64,000 bases of DNA, taken from CAVOOW01 sp963697675 (lineage in GTDB: Bacteria; Actinomycetota; Actinomycetes; JACCUZ01). Below, one piece after another: positions 1 to 8,024 of this stretch. Location: positions 62,001-126,000 of the forward strand of contig CAVOOW010000007.1 in assembly GCA_963697675.1 (NCBI GenBank), written 5' to 3'. How positions within the stretch are numbered: the first letter of the stretch is position 1; each line of letters starts with the position of its first letter. Position numbers and translations under genes: made by a program. Below the pieces are notes generated by a model. The model had not been told where the DNA came from and searched no databases. It saw only the letters and a program-made list of their open reading frames with translations.

Positions 1-106
1 CTACGGTGCTGGACGGACCGCCACTCGCCAACCAGGGCGACTGAGCGGCTGGTTCCGCGGTCGACGTCGCGCGAGCCGTACGCGCCGCCGCGGCTACGGT
101 CTTGGC
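1..106. other. Left edge, possible 3' end of an upstream gene
   Basis: No complete gene fits here. On the + strand one frame reads a short C-terminal-looking peptide (TVLDGPPLANQGD) and stops at 42-44, so this may be the tail of a gene lying outside the window. The rest is the spacer before the NUDIX gene. No convincing promoter was recognised. Confidence 0.25.
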
Positions 107-556
107 GTGGACTTCACGGAGTACGACACCCGTCTTGCTGCTTACGCGGTGATCGTGGACGACCGAGAGCGGATCCTGCTGACCTGGTACAACGGCAGAG
201 GTCGCGGTGAACCGGGGTGGATACTGCCCGGCGGAGGTGTTGAGTACGAGGAGACCCTCGAAGCGGCTGTCGTCCGCGAAGTGCGCGAAGAGACCGGCTA
301 TGTCGTGGATCTCGACCGGCTCCTCGCCACCGATTCCTTCACCGACGGCGACGCTTCGCGGCCGCGTCCCTTCAAGTCGGTCCGCGTCATCTACACGGCC
401 CACATTGCAGGTGGCAGCCTCGGCACGCTCGAACGCGAAGGAACCACGGATCGCGCTGCCTGGATACCGCTCAACGATGCGCTGCACGAAGACTCTCGTG
501 CGGAGATCGTCGACGTCGCCATCAACGCCTGGCATCGATGCATCCGAACCAGCTAG
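107..556 (+). CDS. NUDIX hydrolase
   Basis: Predicted hydrolase of nucleoside diphosphates linked to another moiety. The 149-residue protein has a complete NUDIX box at about residues 43-65: G43, E49, then R57-E58-V-R-E61-E62-T-G64, matching Gx5Ex7REUxEExGU. A glycine-rich PGGG turn precedes the box. The length is that of a stand-alone NUDIX domain. The GTG start at 107 is chosen because it gives a normal short N-terminus (VDFTEYDTRLAAY) just before the first beta strand; there is no strong Shine-Dalgarno. Substrate cannot be predicted. It stands alone, with the next gene 188 bp downstream. Confidence 0.88.
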   Translation: MDFTEYDTRLAAYAVIVDDRERILLTWYNGRGRGEPGWILPGGGVEYEETLEAAVVREVREETGYVVDLDRLLATDSFTDGDASRPRPFKSVRVIYTAHIAGGSLGTLEREGTTDRAAWIPLNDALHEDSRAEIVDVAINAWHRCIRTS

Positions 557-744
557 CCGTCGCTGGCGACGGCTCCTTGAGGATTCGAGGCGGGCTGAGG
601 CCTTGCCGACGCACCTACGGGGAGTCTGCTGCACGGCCGCCGAGGCTCCGTGCAGGATGCCCTCGGCGTACGGAGGTCGCTGACATGAGCTCCGCTACTC
701 ATGCTGATATGAATCGAGCAGCTCTAAGAAGGGAGTAGTCCCAA

Positions 745-1425
745 ATGTCAGAGGTACGCATTCACAACTTTGCGATCTCGCTTGATGGGTTCGGTACTGG
801 CGATGGTCAGGCCCTCGACACCCCGTTCGGCCATGCCGGGGAGCGTCTCCACGAGTGGATGTTCGGCACTCGCTTTTGGCTGGAGATGGTCGGCAAGACC
901 GGCGGCACCGAAGGTGCCGACCACGCCTTCGCGCAGCGTCACAGTCAGGGCTTCGGCGCTGAGATCATGGGTGCCGGAAAGTTCGGCCCGCCGGGATGGC
1001 AGGACGACGCAGACTGGAAGGGCTGGTGGGGCCCGAACCCGCCGTTCCACTCTCCCGTGTTCGTGCTCACCCACCGGCCGCGGGCCCCGATCGAGATGGA
1101 GGGCGGCACCACCTTCCACTTCCTCGACGCCACACCGAGCGAGGCGCTCGAGCAGGCTCGGCAGGCGGCCAACGGTCAGGACGTGCGGATCGGCGGTGGG
1201 GTCACCATCGTGCGGGACTTCGTGGCCGAAGGCCTGGTCGACCACATGCACCTGGTTCAGGTGCCGATCGTCCTCGGGCGAGGTGTCCGCGTGTGGGACG
1301 GTCTGCCGGCACTCGAGGAGAACTTTGACGTCGAGGCGACCTCAACCCCGAGCGGCGTCACGCACCTGACCTTCACGGCCAAGCGCGGGTCCGACCCGAT
1401 GACGACCAGAGGCGGGACACGATGA
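745..1425 (+). CDS. Dihydrofolate reductase family protein (RibD C-terminal domain)
   Basis: A 226-residue cytoplasmic NAD(P)H-dependent reductase-fold protein. Family marks are an N-terminal strand followed by SLDGF at about residue 12, the nucleotide-binding stretch RIGGGVTIVRDF near residue 150, and the following DHMHLVQVPIVLGRG strand. The ATG at 745 follows a purine-rich ribosome site (AAGGGAG at 729-735). This family is distant from true FolA and RibD, and the physiological substrate of such stand-alone members is mostly unknown. A second member lies at 29362-29910. No operon partner is evident. Confidence 0.82.
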   Translation: MSEVRIHNFAISLDGFGTGDGQALDTPFGHAGERLHEWMFGTRFWLEMVGKTGGTEGADHAFAQRHSQGFGAEIMGAGKFGPPGWQDDADWKGWWGPNPPFHSPVFVLTHRPRAPIEMEGGTTFHFLDATPSEALEQARQAANGQDVRIGGGVTIVRDFVAEGLVDHMHLVQVPIVLGRGVRVWDGLPALEENFDVEATSTPSGVTHLTFTAKRGSDPMTTRGGTR

Positions 1426-1662
1426 CGACGCGGACCTTGGACACGTTCGTCACCGACGCTCCTACGCCCAGCCAACCGCAATCACCTTGACTACTTGACG
1501 TGCTGCAGTCACCATCGCTGATGTGTTGCACCTCGAACGACGACGTCGCGGCGGACGCTCCAGTGAGCGCCCGCTCTTTGTCGTGTGCCGACACCGGCAC
1601 ACGCGCTGCGACTGACCCCAGCTGAGGCCGACCGGGCCGCGACGACGGGCGCTCGCCGACCG

Positions 1663-1734
1663 CCGCTCGTGGTCCAACGGATATGACACCGGTCTACGAA
1701 GCCGGGGACGCAGGTTCGACTCCTGCCGAGCGGA
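1663..1734 (+). tRNA. tRNA-Arg(ACG)-like cloverleaf upstream of rtcB
   Basis: A complete 72-nt cloverleaf can be folded. Acceptor stem CCGCTCG (1663-1669) pairs perfectly with CGAGCGG (1727-1733), followed by discriminator A1734. The D stem is 1672-1675/1684-1687, with a C/T mismatch at the last pair, and its loop contains GG and A20. The anticodon stem is CCGGT/GCCGG with loop CTACGAA (1694-1700), giving anticodon ACG. The T arm is GCAGG-TTCGACT-CCTGC (1710-1726). Arginine identity features A20, C35, G36 and A73 are present. Odd points: C1-G72 at the acceptor end, a four-base variable region (GGAC), loss of the usual 15-48 Levitt pair, and no encoded CCA. It ends 33 nt before the rtcB start, so it may be a second or degenerate tRNA-Arg, or a tRNA-like leader RNA. 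Confidence 0.72.
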
Positions 1735-1767
1735 CGCCCGCTTACCACCAGGAGAAGGATCACCGTC

Positions 1768-2931
1768 ATGCCCACGCATCTAGCCCCTCGCCTCATCAGC
1801 TGGGCATCCGTGTTGGAGGACAACACTCGGGAGCAAGCGGAGCGCTCGGCGGCGATGCCGTTCGTGTTCCCACACGTTGCGCTCATGCCGGATGCCCATC
1901 TTGGCAAGGGGGCCACGGTCGGCTCGGTGATCCCGACGGACCGCGCGATCATCCCGGCAGCGGTCGGTGTCGACATCGGGTGCGGGATGATTGCCGTCCG
2001 GACCGACTTCACCGCAGACGATCTGGCGCGCGGAGATCTACGCACGCTGCGGGAGGCCATCGAGGCCGTGGTGCCGGTGTCCGCGGGCGTCTACAACACG
2101 TCGGTGACCGCGACTGCTGCGGCGCGCGTCGCCGCGCTCGAGGAAGCGGCAGAGGTCGACTACACGACCTTCGCCGGCAACTGGCACCTCCAGCTCGGGA
2201 CTCTCGGGTCGGGTAACCATTTCATCGAGGTCAGCCTCGACGAGGACCGCGCAGTGTGGCTGTTCCTGCACTCTGGCTCGCGCGGCGTCGGCAACAAGAT
2301 CGCTCAACGGCACATCGGCGTCGCGGCCAAGCTGTGCAAGCAATGGTGGATCGACTTGCCGGACCCGGACCTTGCCTACCTGGTCGAGGGCACCGACGAG
2401 TTCTGGACGTACATGCGCGACCTGCGCTGGGCCCAGAAGTTCGCCCTGCTCAACCGCGAGGAGATGATGGACCGGGTCATCGGTGCCTTGCAGACCTACC
2501 TCGGCAGTGCGGTCGTGGAGCGGGAGCGGATCAACTGCCACCACAACTTCACCCAGCGCGAACGTCACTTCGGCCGGGACGTGTGGGTGTCGCGTAAGGG
2601 TGCCATCGAGGCGAAGGCCGGCCAGCCCGGTCTCATCCCGGGTTCGATGGGCACCGCGTCCTACGTCGTCGCGGGCAAGGGTGATCCGGTGTCGCTCAGC
2701 TCGTCGCCGCACGGCGCGGGCCGGCAGTACTCCCGCACAAAGGCGCGCCGGACCTTCAACGTCGAGGACCTGCGAGCGGCCATGGTCGGCATCGAATACC
2801 GCGACACGGACGCCTTCATCGACGAGATCCCCGCGGCGTACAAGGACATCGACCAGGTCATGGCCGACGCAGCCAACCTCGTCGAGGTTCGGCACACGCT
2901 ACGACAAGTGGTCAACGTCAAAGGCGACTGA
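1768..2931 (+). CDS. rtcB: RtcB family RNA ligase
   Basis: RtcB joins RNA ends carrying 2',3'-cyclic phosphate or 3'-phosphate to 5'-OH ends, using GTP and Mn2+, and can repair tRNAs cut by endonucleases. The 387-residue protein has the family signatures: PDAHLGKG near residue 43, VDIGCGM near residue 71 (metal-binding Cys), GSGNHFIEV, HHNF, and SSPHGAGR with His315, the predicted guanylylated residue. It belongs to the shorter RtcB type. The ATG at 1768 follows a strong ribosome site (AGGAG at 1750-1754). The tRNA-like sequence ends at 1734, so the 5' end of the rtcB message may be made by tRNA processing. No archease gene is adjacent. Confidence 0.9.
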   Translation: MPTHLAPRLISWASVLEDNTREQAERSAAMPFVFPHVALMPDAHLGKGATVGSVIPTDRAIIPAAVGVDIGCGMIAVRTDFTADDLARGDLRTLREAIEAVVPVSAGVYNTSVTATAAARVAALEEAAEVDYTTFAGNWHLQLGTLGSGNHFIEVSLDEDRAVWLFLHSGSRGVGNKIAQRHIGVAAKLCKQWWIDLPDPDLAYLVEGTDEFWTYMRDLRWAQKFALLNREEMMDRVIGALQTYLGSAVVERERINCHHNFTQRERHFGRDVWVSRKGAIEAKAGQPGLIPGSMGTASYVVAGKGDPVSLSSSPHGAGRQYSRTKARRTFNVEDLRAAMVGIEYRDTDAFIDEIPAAYKDIDQVMADAANLVEVRHTLRQVVNVKGD

Positions 2932-2955
2932 CAGCAGTCAACGGCTCATGGGCAA

Positions 2956-2987
2956 CGGGGCGGGGGAGCGCTGGGCCCTCCGCCCCG
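2956..2987 (+). terminator. Possible terminator after rtcB
   Basis: CGGGGCGG (2956-2963) pairs with CCGCCCCG (2980-2987), and the 16-nt loop can pair further through GGG and CCC. It begins 24 bp after the rtcB stop. No T-run follows, as is common in high-GC actinobacteria, so the call rests on the stem and its position. Confidence 0.45.
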
Positions 2988-3083
2988 GTGTCCACTGCCG
3001 TCAGTCACAGGCGAGCGCACCTATGCGCTCCCACCAAGGAGCTCCTTCGTGTTCGATGGGACCATCCGACAGCGGGAGGGCCG

Positions 3084-3926
3084 ATGCCGAGCGGCGATGA
3101 GATCCGAGACGGTCAGCGAGCGACGTGGGCCGGGCTTTCTGCGGGCTGGGAGAAGTGGGACTCGGTCATCATGGATCAGCTGCGCCCGGTCGGCACAGCG
3201 ATGCTCGACCGTCTCGACATCGCCGAGGATCAGCAGCATCTCGACATCGCCGCTGGCACTGGTGAGCCGGGACTGACCGTCGCCAAGCTCGCGCCGAGGG
3301 GACACGTCGTTCTGACCGACCTTGCGGCTGAGATGCTCGACATCGCGACGCGACGAGCGAACGCGCAAGGGATCACCAACTTTGAGACCAAGGTGTGCAG
3401 CGCCGACGACCTGCCATTCGGTGACTCGACATTCGACAGCGTCTCGGTACGTTTCGGATACATGTTCCTTCCCGACGTCGCCAAAGCGACCGCCGAGTTC
3501 GTGCGCGTGCTCAAGCCGGGCGGACGTCTCTGCTCGTCGGTGTGGGTCAAGCCCGAGGAAAACCCGTGGACGACGATCGCCATGCAGGCAATCGCGACGG
3601 AGGCGGTGCTGGCGCCACCCGACCCGGACGGGCCGAACATGTTCCGGTGCGCTGCCCCGGGATATGTCAGTGCCCTGTACGAGGCCGCCGGGCTGCGCGA
3701 TGTTGCCGAGTGGGACGTCGAGGTCGAACTCGTGACGCGATCGCCTGCGCAGTATTGGGAGATGATCAGCGAGCACGTCTCGCTCGCAGTTGCAGCGCTT
3801 CAGCAGGTCGACGAACCGGCGCGGGAGCGGATCGCGAAAGCCGTCATCGCCAAGGTCAGCACGTACGAAGAAGACGGCAAGGTAAGGATTCCAGGCGTGG
3901 CCCGCTGCATCGTCGGCACGAAGTAG
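3084..3926 (+). CDS. Class I SAM-dependent methyltransferase
   Basis: A 280-residue methyltransferase of the UbiE/Methyltransf_11 type. SAM-binding motif I is DIAAGTGEPGLTVAK at about residues 52-66. The acidic post-I strand follows (VLTDLAAEMLDIA), then motif III-like LKPGGRL near residue 140. The ATG at 3084 is chosen over the longer frame from 2988 because a GGGAGGG ribosome site lies at 3074-3080 and the protein then begins MPSGDEIRDGQRATW, typical of the family. The substrate is unknown, and no quinone or lipid genes are nearby to guide a guess. Confidence 0.83.
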   Translation: MPSGDEIRDGQRATWAGLSAGWEKWDSVIMDQLRPVGTAMLDRLDIAEDQQHLDIAAGTGEPGLTVAKLAPRGHVVLTDLAAEMLDIATRRANAQGITNFETKVCSADDLPFGDSTFDSVSVRFGYMFLPDVAKATAEFVRVLKPGGRLCSSVWVKPEENPWTTIAMQAIATEAVLAPPDPDGPNMFRCAAPGYVSALYEAAGLRDVAEWDVEVELVTRSPAQYWEMISEHVSLAVAALQQVDEPARERIAKAVIAKVSTYEEDGKVRIPGVARCIVGTK

Positions 3927-4020
3927 GACGCGCCGAACAGAGGCGCCGGGGAAGACGTCCGACCGTGCTCGCACTGCCATCCGATCGCGTCGTGCCGCGA
4001 CCTTGTCAACTTTCTCCGGT

Positions 4021-4048
4021 TTGTCAGCGGTAAAGATGGACTTATAGC
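4021..4048 (+). promoter_or_regulatory. Candidate promoter for the small membrane protein
   Basis: TTGTCA (4021-4026) and TATAGC (4043-4048) are separated by 16 bp and lie 25 bp upstream of the GTG start at 4073. The -10 box lies inside a partial palindrome (GGAC near 4038 against GTCC near 4050), which could bind a regulator. Inference from motif match only. Confidence 0.35.
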
Positions 4049-4072
4049 GTCCGTCTTACTACCCTTGACGGC

Positions 4073-4243
4073 GTGATCGGGTGGGGCTGGATTGCCTTTG
4101 TCGTCGCCATGACCGGTGCCGGGCTCTGGCTCGGCACCACGATCCCCAAGGCAACTGCTTTGGACCCGGCGCTGCTGGCGTGTATGGGCTTCGTCCTCGG
4201 CTTCATCATCAGCGTGGGAATGCGCGCGGATTCGGTGGGCTAG
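4073..4243 (+). CDS. Small two-helix membrane protein
   Basis: A 56-residue open frame starting at GTG 4073. It encodes two hydrophobic segments, roughly residues 2-22 (IGWGWIAFVVAMTGAGLWLG) and 32-49, joined by a short polar link containing TTIPKATALDP, so it is very likely an integral membrane hairpin. No family was recognised. A candidate promoter lies at 4021-4048. It converges on the sigma-factor gene: both stop codons share the CTAG at 4240-4243, so the two genes overlap by three to four bases. The hydrophobic pattern supports a real protein; there is no clear ribosome site. Confidence 0.5.
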   Translation: MIGWGWIAFVVAMTGAGLWLGTTIPKATALDPALLACMGFVLGFIISVGMRADSVG

Positions 4244-5415
4244 CCACGTCGGGGCGGCACTCGGTGCGGGATACCGGCCACCTGCGCGTTGAGTCGTGCG
4301 GCCTGTCGCGTGAGGTGGTCGCGTTCGGGGAGGCTGGGCGCTGATCGGGCGGCTTCGGCGTAGAGCCGCGCCGCGGTCACCGGGTCACCGTCACGCTCGT
4401 GCAGGTATGCCGCGGCGGCGGTGTGCCGGGGGAGGGCGGGGTCGAGCTCTGCCAGGGCGGCCAGGCCGGCCCGCGGGCCGTCGGCCTCACCGACCGCGAC
4501 GGCTCGGTTGAGGCGGGCCACCGGGCTGTCGGTGAGGCCCACCAGTTCGTCGTACCACTCGACGATCTGCACCCAATCGGTCTCCTCGACCGTCCGGGCG
4601 TCGGCGTGCAGCGCGGCGATGGCGGCTTGGGCCTGGAATTCGCCCAGGCGGTCTCGCGCGAGGGCTATCTGGAGCACGTCGACGCCCTCGGCGATCAGGC
4701 GGGTGTTCCACAGGCTGCGGTCCTGCTCGGCAAGCGGCACGAGCCTGCCGTCGGGGCCGGTCCGTGCCGGGCGCCGTGCGTGGTGCAGCAGCATGAGCGC
4801 CAGCAGGCCCGCGACCTCCTCGTGGTTGATCTTGGCCGCCAGTTGGCGAGTGAGCCGGATCGCTTCGGCGGCGAGGTCGACGTCGCCGGAGTAGCCCTCG
4901 TTGAAGACCAGGTAGAGCACGCGCAGCACCATGGCGACATCACCGGGCTGGTTGAACCGGACGGTCGAGACGGTCCGCTTGGCCCGGCTGATCCGCTGGG
5001 CCATGGTCGCCTCCGGCACGAGGTAGGCCTGCGCGATCTGACGCGTGGTCAGGCCGCCGACCGCGCGCAGCGTGAGCGCGACGGACGATGCCGGTGTCAA
5101 GGAGGGGTGAGCGCACAGGAAGTACAGCTGGAGCGTGTCGTCCACCGCCTCGACCGGTCCGGGCATGGGCTCGCCCTCAGTGCGTACCTCGCGCCGCCGC
5201 CGGGAGGTATCGGCGCGGGCGGCGTCGAGGAACTTGCGCCAGGCAACGGTGACCAACCAGCCCTTGGGGTCCTGCGGCGGATCATCCGGCCACACGCGCA
5301 CGGCCTCGACCAGGGCGTCCTGCACGGCGTCCTCGGCCGACGCGAAGTCGGCCCCGCGCCGGACGAGGACACCGATCACCGCGGGTACGAGGTCCCGCAG
5401 CAGCGCCTCGTTCAC
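4240..5415 (-). CDS. ECF42-type RNA polymerase sigma factor
   Basis: A 391-residue extracytoplasmic-function sigma factor. Region 2 covers about residues 1-75 (SAEDAVQDALVEAVRVWP), and region 4 about 105-160 (LTTRQIAQAYLVPEATMAQRISRAK, the helix-turn-helix). A long C-terminal extension follows, with TPR-like helices (VARLNRAVAVGEADG, AAAAYLHERDG, AARLYAEAARSAP). Length, extension and pairing with a DGPF/YCII protein are the marks of group ECF42, which has no classical anti-sigma factor. The GTG start at 5415 overlaps the stop of the upstream YCII gene as GTGA, implying translational coupling. The far longer frame upstream (to 5748) is read-through of the YCII gene in another frame. Confidence 0.87.
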   Translation of the reverse strand: MNEALLRDLVPAVIGVLVRRGADFASAEDAVQDALVEAVRVWPDDPPQDPKGWLVTVAWRKFLDAARADTSRRRREVRTEGEPMPGPVEAVDDTLQLYFLCAHPSLTPASSVALTLRAVGGLTTRQIAQAYLVPEATMAQRISRAKRTVSTVRFNQPGDVAMVLRVLYLVFNEGYSGDVDLAAEAIRLTRQLAAKINHEEVAGLLALMLLHHARRPARTGPDGRLVPLAEQDRSLWNTRLIAEGVDVLQIALARDRLGEFQAQAAIAALHADARTVEETDWVQIVEWYDELVGLTDSPVARLNRAVAVGEADGPRAGLAALAELDPALPRHTAAAAYLHERDGDPVTAARLYAEAARSAPSLPERDHLTRQAARLNAQVAGIPHRVPPRRG

Positions 5416-5822
5416 TCGGTGACCGTGGGCGAGTCGCCCAGAAACGGCCGAACCTCCAGCCATTCGTAGATCGCCTTGCCGCCGGGCCCGGGGGCCGCCG
5501 ACAGTTCTCCCGCCAGCTGTACCGCGCGGTCCCATGACTCCACGTCGATGATGTACCACCCGGCGATCAGGTCCTTGGTCTCGACGAACGGCCCGTCCGT
5601 CACCGGTGGTCGCCCCTCGCCGTCGTACCGCACGAACGCGCCGTCCGGCGTCAGCGCCTGGGTGTCGACGAACTCGCCGGTCTCCTCCAGTCGGGCCGCG
5701 AAGTCGCGCATGAACTGCACGTGCGCGTCGACCTCGTCCGGCGTCCACTGGTCCATCGGCCCGCAGTCCACGGCGGGGGCAGGGCCACCCCGGTAGTGCT
5801 TGAGCAGCAGGTACTTGGCCAT
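5412..5822 (-). CDS. YCII/DGPF domain protein
   Basis: A 136-residue protein of the YCII-related (DGPF) family, with the diagnostic VTDGPFVETKD stretch at about residues 80-90 and the FMRDFAARLEETGEFVDTQAL helix region. DGPF proteins typically accompany ECF42 sigma factors, and this gene is directly upstream of one with a 4-bp GTGA overlap. Its own activity is unknown; they are thought to take part in sensing or to be regulon targets. There are two ATGs in tandem (5825 and 5822). The second is preferred because the AAGGAG at 5829-5834 is then at normal spacing. A matching ECF42-like promoter lies at 5871-5897. Confidence 0.87.
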   Translation of the reverse strand: MAKYLLLKHYRGGPAPAVDCGPMDQWTPDEVDAHVQFMRDFAARLEETGEFVDTQALTPDGAFVRYDGEGRPPVTDGPFVETKDLIAGWYIIDVESWDRAVQLAGELSAAPGPGGKAIYEWLEVRPFLGDSPTVTE

Positions 5823-5870
5823 CATGTTCTCCTTACGCGTACGGCCCATTGTGGCCGTGTGCACTTCGGG

Positions 5871-5897
5871 GACGGTGCCGCGCGCGCGTTCTCGACA
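5871..5897 (-). promoter_or_regulatory. Candidate ECF42 sigma promoter
   Basis: On the minus strand TGTCGA (5897-5892) is followed after 17 bp by CGTC (5874-5871). This matches the consensus described for ECF42 promoters, TGTCGA at -35 and CG(A/T)C at -10. The start of transcription would fall near 5864, about 40 bp before the DGPF/YCII ATG. The sigma factor is therefore likely to control its own operon. Confidence 0.62.
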
Positions 5898-5993
5898 TCC
5901 CACCGCGACATTCCTGGCGGGACTCACAGACTCTGCGTACGGGGTGGGGTTGAGGCGTGGGCGATCCACCCATTGCGAGCGACCGCGCGTTGC

Positions 5994-6494
5994 TCAGGCG
6001 CGCTGACGCTCCTCCCGCTGCCGGAGCAGCTCCTCGACCGCGCTCGGCAGAGTCGACTCGAAGTCGATCAGCTTCGCCCAGTTCGGGGTCACGACGATCC
6101 GGACCATGCCGTCGTGGTAGAGCGAACGCACCTCCACCTCCCACTCGACCCGTTGCTCGGGCGTCATCTCGTAGCTGCTGGTCGCCTGGAGAAACTCGTC
6201 GGGGATGCCATCGACGAAGTCCAGCTCGGCCCGACCGCGGATGAGCAGGATCTTGGGCGGGTGCACTTCGGTGTCGATCGTCAGGGCAACCATCGGGTTC
6301 TCGCTCAAGGCCTGAAGCTTCGGAGCGTTCTTCGGAGTGCACATGACGATCTGCGAGCCGTTCCAGGCAAAGATGATCGGGACATTGCGGGGTGTGCCGT
6401 CCTTGGCGACGTAGGCCAAGCGGGTCATGTCGCGAGCCAACAGTTCCTGACTGATCGGACGGTTCAGGACCTCGGTGATCTCGTTCGGTTGCAC
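5994..6494 (-). CDS. Pyridoxamine 5'-phosphate oxidase family protein
   Basis: A 166-residue flavin- or F420-binding split-barrel protein. The barrel pattern is clear: LARDMTRLAYVAKDGTPRNVPIIFAWNGSQ at residues 18-48, then KLQALSENPMVALTIDTE, and a C-terminal VRIVVTPNWAKLIDF strand. The GTG at 6494 is chosen because GGGAGGAATAACC stands immediately before it. In this broad family some members reduce substrates with F420 and others bind FMN; which applies cannot be told here. It is downstream of nothing obvious and stands as a single gene. Confidence 0.83.
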   Translation of the reverse strand: MQPNEITEVLNRPISQELLARDMTRLAYVAKDGTPRNVPIIFAWNGSQIVMCTPKNAPKLQALSENPMVALTIDTEVHPPKILLIRGRAELDFVDGIPDEFLQATSSYEMTPEQRVEWEVEVRSLYHDGMVRIVVTPNWAKLIDFESTLPSAVEELLRQREERQRA

Positions 6495-6661
6495 GGTTAT
6501 TCCTCCCGTTGTCGTTCTCGGTCCATCCAAGCGGATCGTTCTGGCTGGTCGCAGGTCGGCCGCGCCGGGCCGGTCGTGGCCACTTGTTTACCCAGGACGG
6601 AGCCAGTGCCACATTCTCGACACCCGGAAAGCGTGCTGAGCTGCAGCCAACAGGTCAGTGC

Positions 6662-7132
6662 TCACAGCCAGCGACGAACCCGGCGCGTGTAGTCGTCGTA
6701 CGGCGCACCGAACCGCTCGTGCAGGAACCGCTCCTCGGGGCGGATCGCCCCCCAGAGGACGAGCAGCACCGCCGCCGGGAACAGCACGAGCCCCCAGAAC
6801 GAGGGTGCCAGCAACGCCAGCCCGAGGTAGAGCGCGAGCAGGCCGACGTACAACGGGTTGCGGGACAGGCGGTACGGCCCTTTCTCGATAATCGCGTGCG
6901 TCGCCTGCCCCGGCAGCAGCCCGGTCTCGTGCCGGCGGAACAGCCACAGCGACCAGCCGTTCCACCCGACGAACAACAGCACCAGCGCCCAGCCGAGCGG
7001 AACCCGCCACCCGCCGAGGTCGACCGGGTCACCCCAGAGCAGCGTGATCAGCCAGCCGACCAGCAGGGGCGCGCCGATCGCGACCGGCGGCCAGAGCCGG
7101 AACGCGACAATGTCCTCGGAACCGTGCACCAT
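6662..7132 (-). CDS. Isoprenylcysteine carboxyl methyltransferase-like membrane protein
   Basis: A 156-residue integral membrane protein with four hydrophobic segments. The C-terminal SAM-binding signature of the ICMT/PEMT family is present: EKGPYRLSRNPLYVGLL at about residues 86-102, and the terminal EERFLHERFGAPYDDYTRRVRRWL. In bacteria such proteins methylate lipid or protein carboxyl and amino groups, but most, including this one, have no assigned substrate. The ATG at 7132 leaves a short polar N-terminus before the first helix. Confidence 0.83.
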   Translation of the reverse strand: MVHGSEDIVAFRLWPPVAIGAPLLVGWLITLLWGDPVDLGGWRVPLGWALVLLFVGWNGWSLWLFRRHETGLLPGQATHAIIEKGPYRLSRNPLYVGLLALYLGLALLAPSFWGLVLFPAAVLLVLWGAIRPEERFLHERFGAPYDDYTRRVRRWL

Positions 7133-7235
7133 GCCCTCATTGTCGCGGGTGGCGGCGCCGCTGGTCAGGTGAGATCGCGTGCTGACATCGGCATGATCGA
7201 TCCGACGTGCTCCGTGGACATGCGAACATTGACCA

Positions 7236-8024
7236 ATGGTGCCCAGGCAGGGTGGACGCTTCGACGGCGCGGCAGCGCTGGTGACCGGTGGTGCTCATGG
7301 CATCGGCCGCGCCTGTGCTGTTCGCCTCGCGGACGAAGGCGCACGGGTCGCTGTGATGGACGTCGACGAGAGTGCTGCTCGTGACGTGGTTGCGCAACTT
7401 GCGCAGATCGGTGAGCGGCCGCACCTCGCAATCCAGATGGACGTGACCGACCCGTCGTCGGTCGAACAGGCGATACGTCGGTCTGCTAGTGAGTTTGGTC
7501 AGATAGACACTCTGATCAATGTTGCCGGTGGCGATACCGAGCACGGCACGTTCGAAGACTCGAGCGATGATGTGTGGACACGCATGCTCGAGCTCAATCT
7601 GCTCGGTGTTGTCCGCTGTTGCCGCTCAGCCATTCCCTACCTGCGGCGCAGCACCATGAGCCCGGCCATCGTGACCGTCACCTCGATCAACGCCTTCACC
7701 GCGCTAGGCAGTGAGCCGTACTCGGCGGCGAAGGCCGCGCTCACGTCCCTGACAAGCAATCTCGCCGCCAGCCTTGGTCATGACGGCATCCGGGTGAACG
7801 CTGTGGCGCCGGGGACGATCAGGACTCGAGTCTGGGCGGGTCAGGAAGGCGGGGCTGATCGCCTCAAACCGTTGTATCCGCTGGGGCGAGTCGGCGAACC
7901 AGAAGACGTAGCCGGAGCTGTCGCCTTCCTCGCATCAAGCGATGCAGCCTGGATCACGGGCCACACACTCCCGGTCGACGGCGGGCTGTTGACCGGCGGC
8001 AGTGGCCGGATGGAGATCCGGTAA
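7236..8024 (+). CDS. SDR family NAD(P)-dependent oxidoreductase
   Basis: A 262-residue classical short-chain dehydrogenase. The cofactor site TGGAHGIG is at residues 17-24, followed by VMDVDES (Asp after beta 2 suggests NAD), a NVAGG motif near residue 97, the catalytic Ser in VTSINA, and YSAAK with catalytic Tyr near residue 165. The C-terminus keeps the VAPGTIRT and ITGHTLPVDGG motifs. The ATG at 7236 has no clear ribosome site, so a leaderless transcript is possible. Substrate unknown. Confidence 0.87.
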   Translation: MVPRQGGRFDGAAALVTGGAHGIGRACAVRLADEGARVAVMDVDESAARDVVAQLAQIGERPHLAIQMDVTDPSSVEQAIRRSASEFGQIDTLINVAGGDTEHGTFEDSSDDVWTRMLELNLLGVVRCCRSAIPYLRRSTMSPAIVTVTSINAFTALGSEPYSAAKAALTSLTSNLAASLGHDGIRVNAVAPGTIRTRVWAGQEGGADRLKPLYPLGRVGEPEDVAGAVAFLASSDAAWITGHTLPVDGGLLTGGSGRMEIR

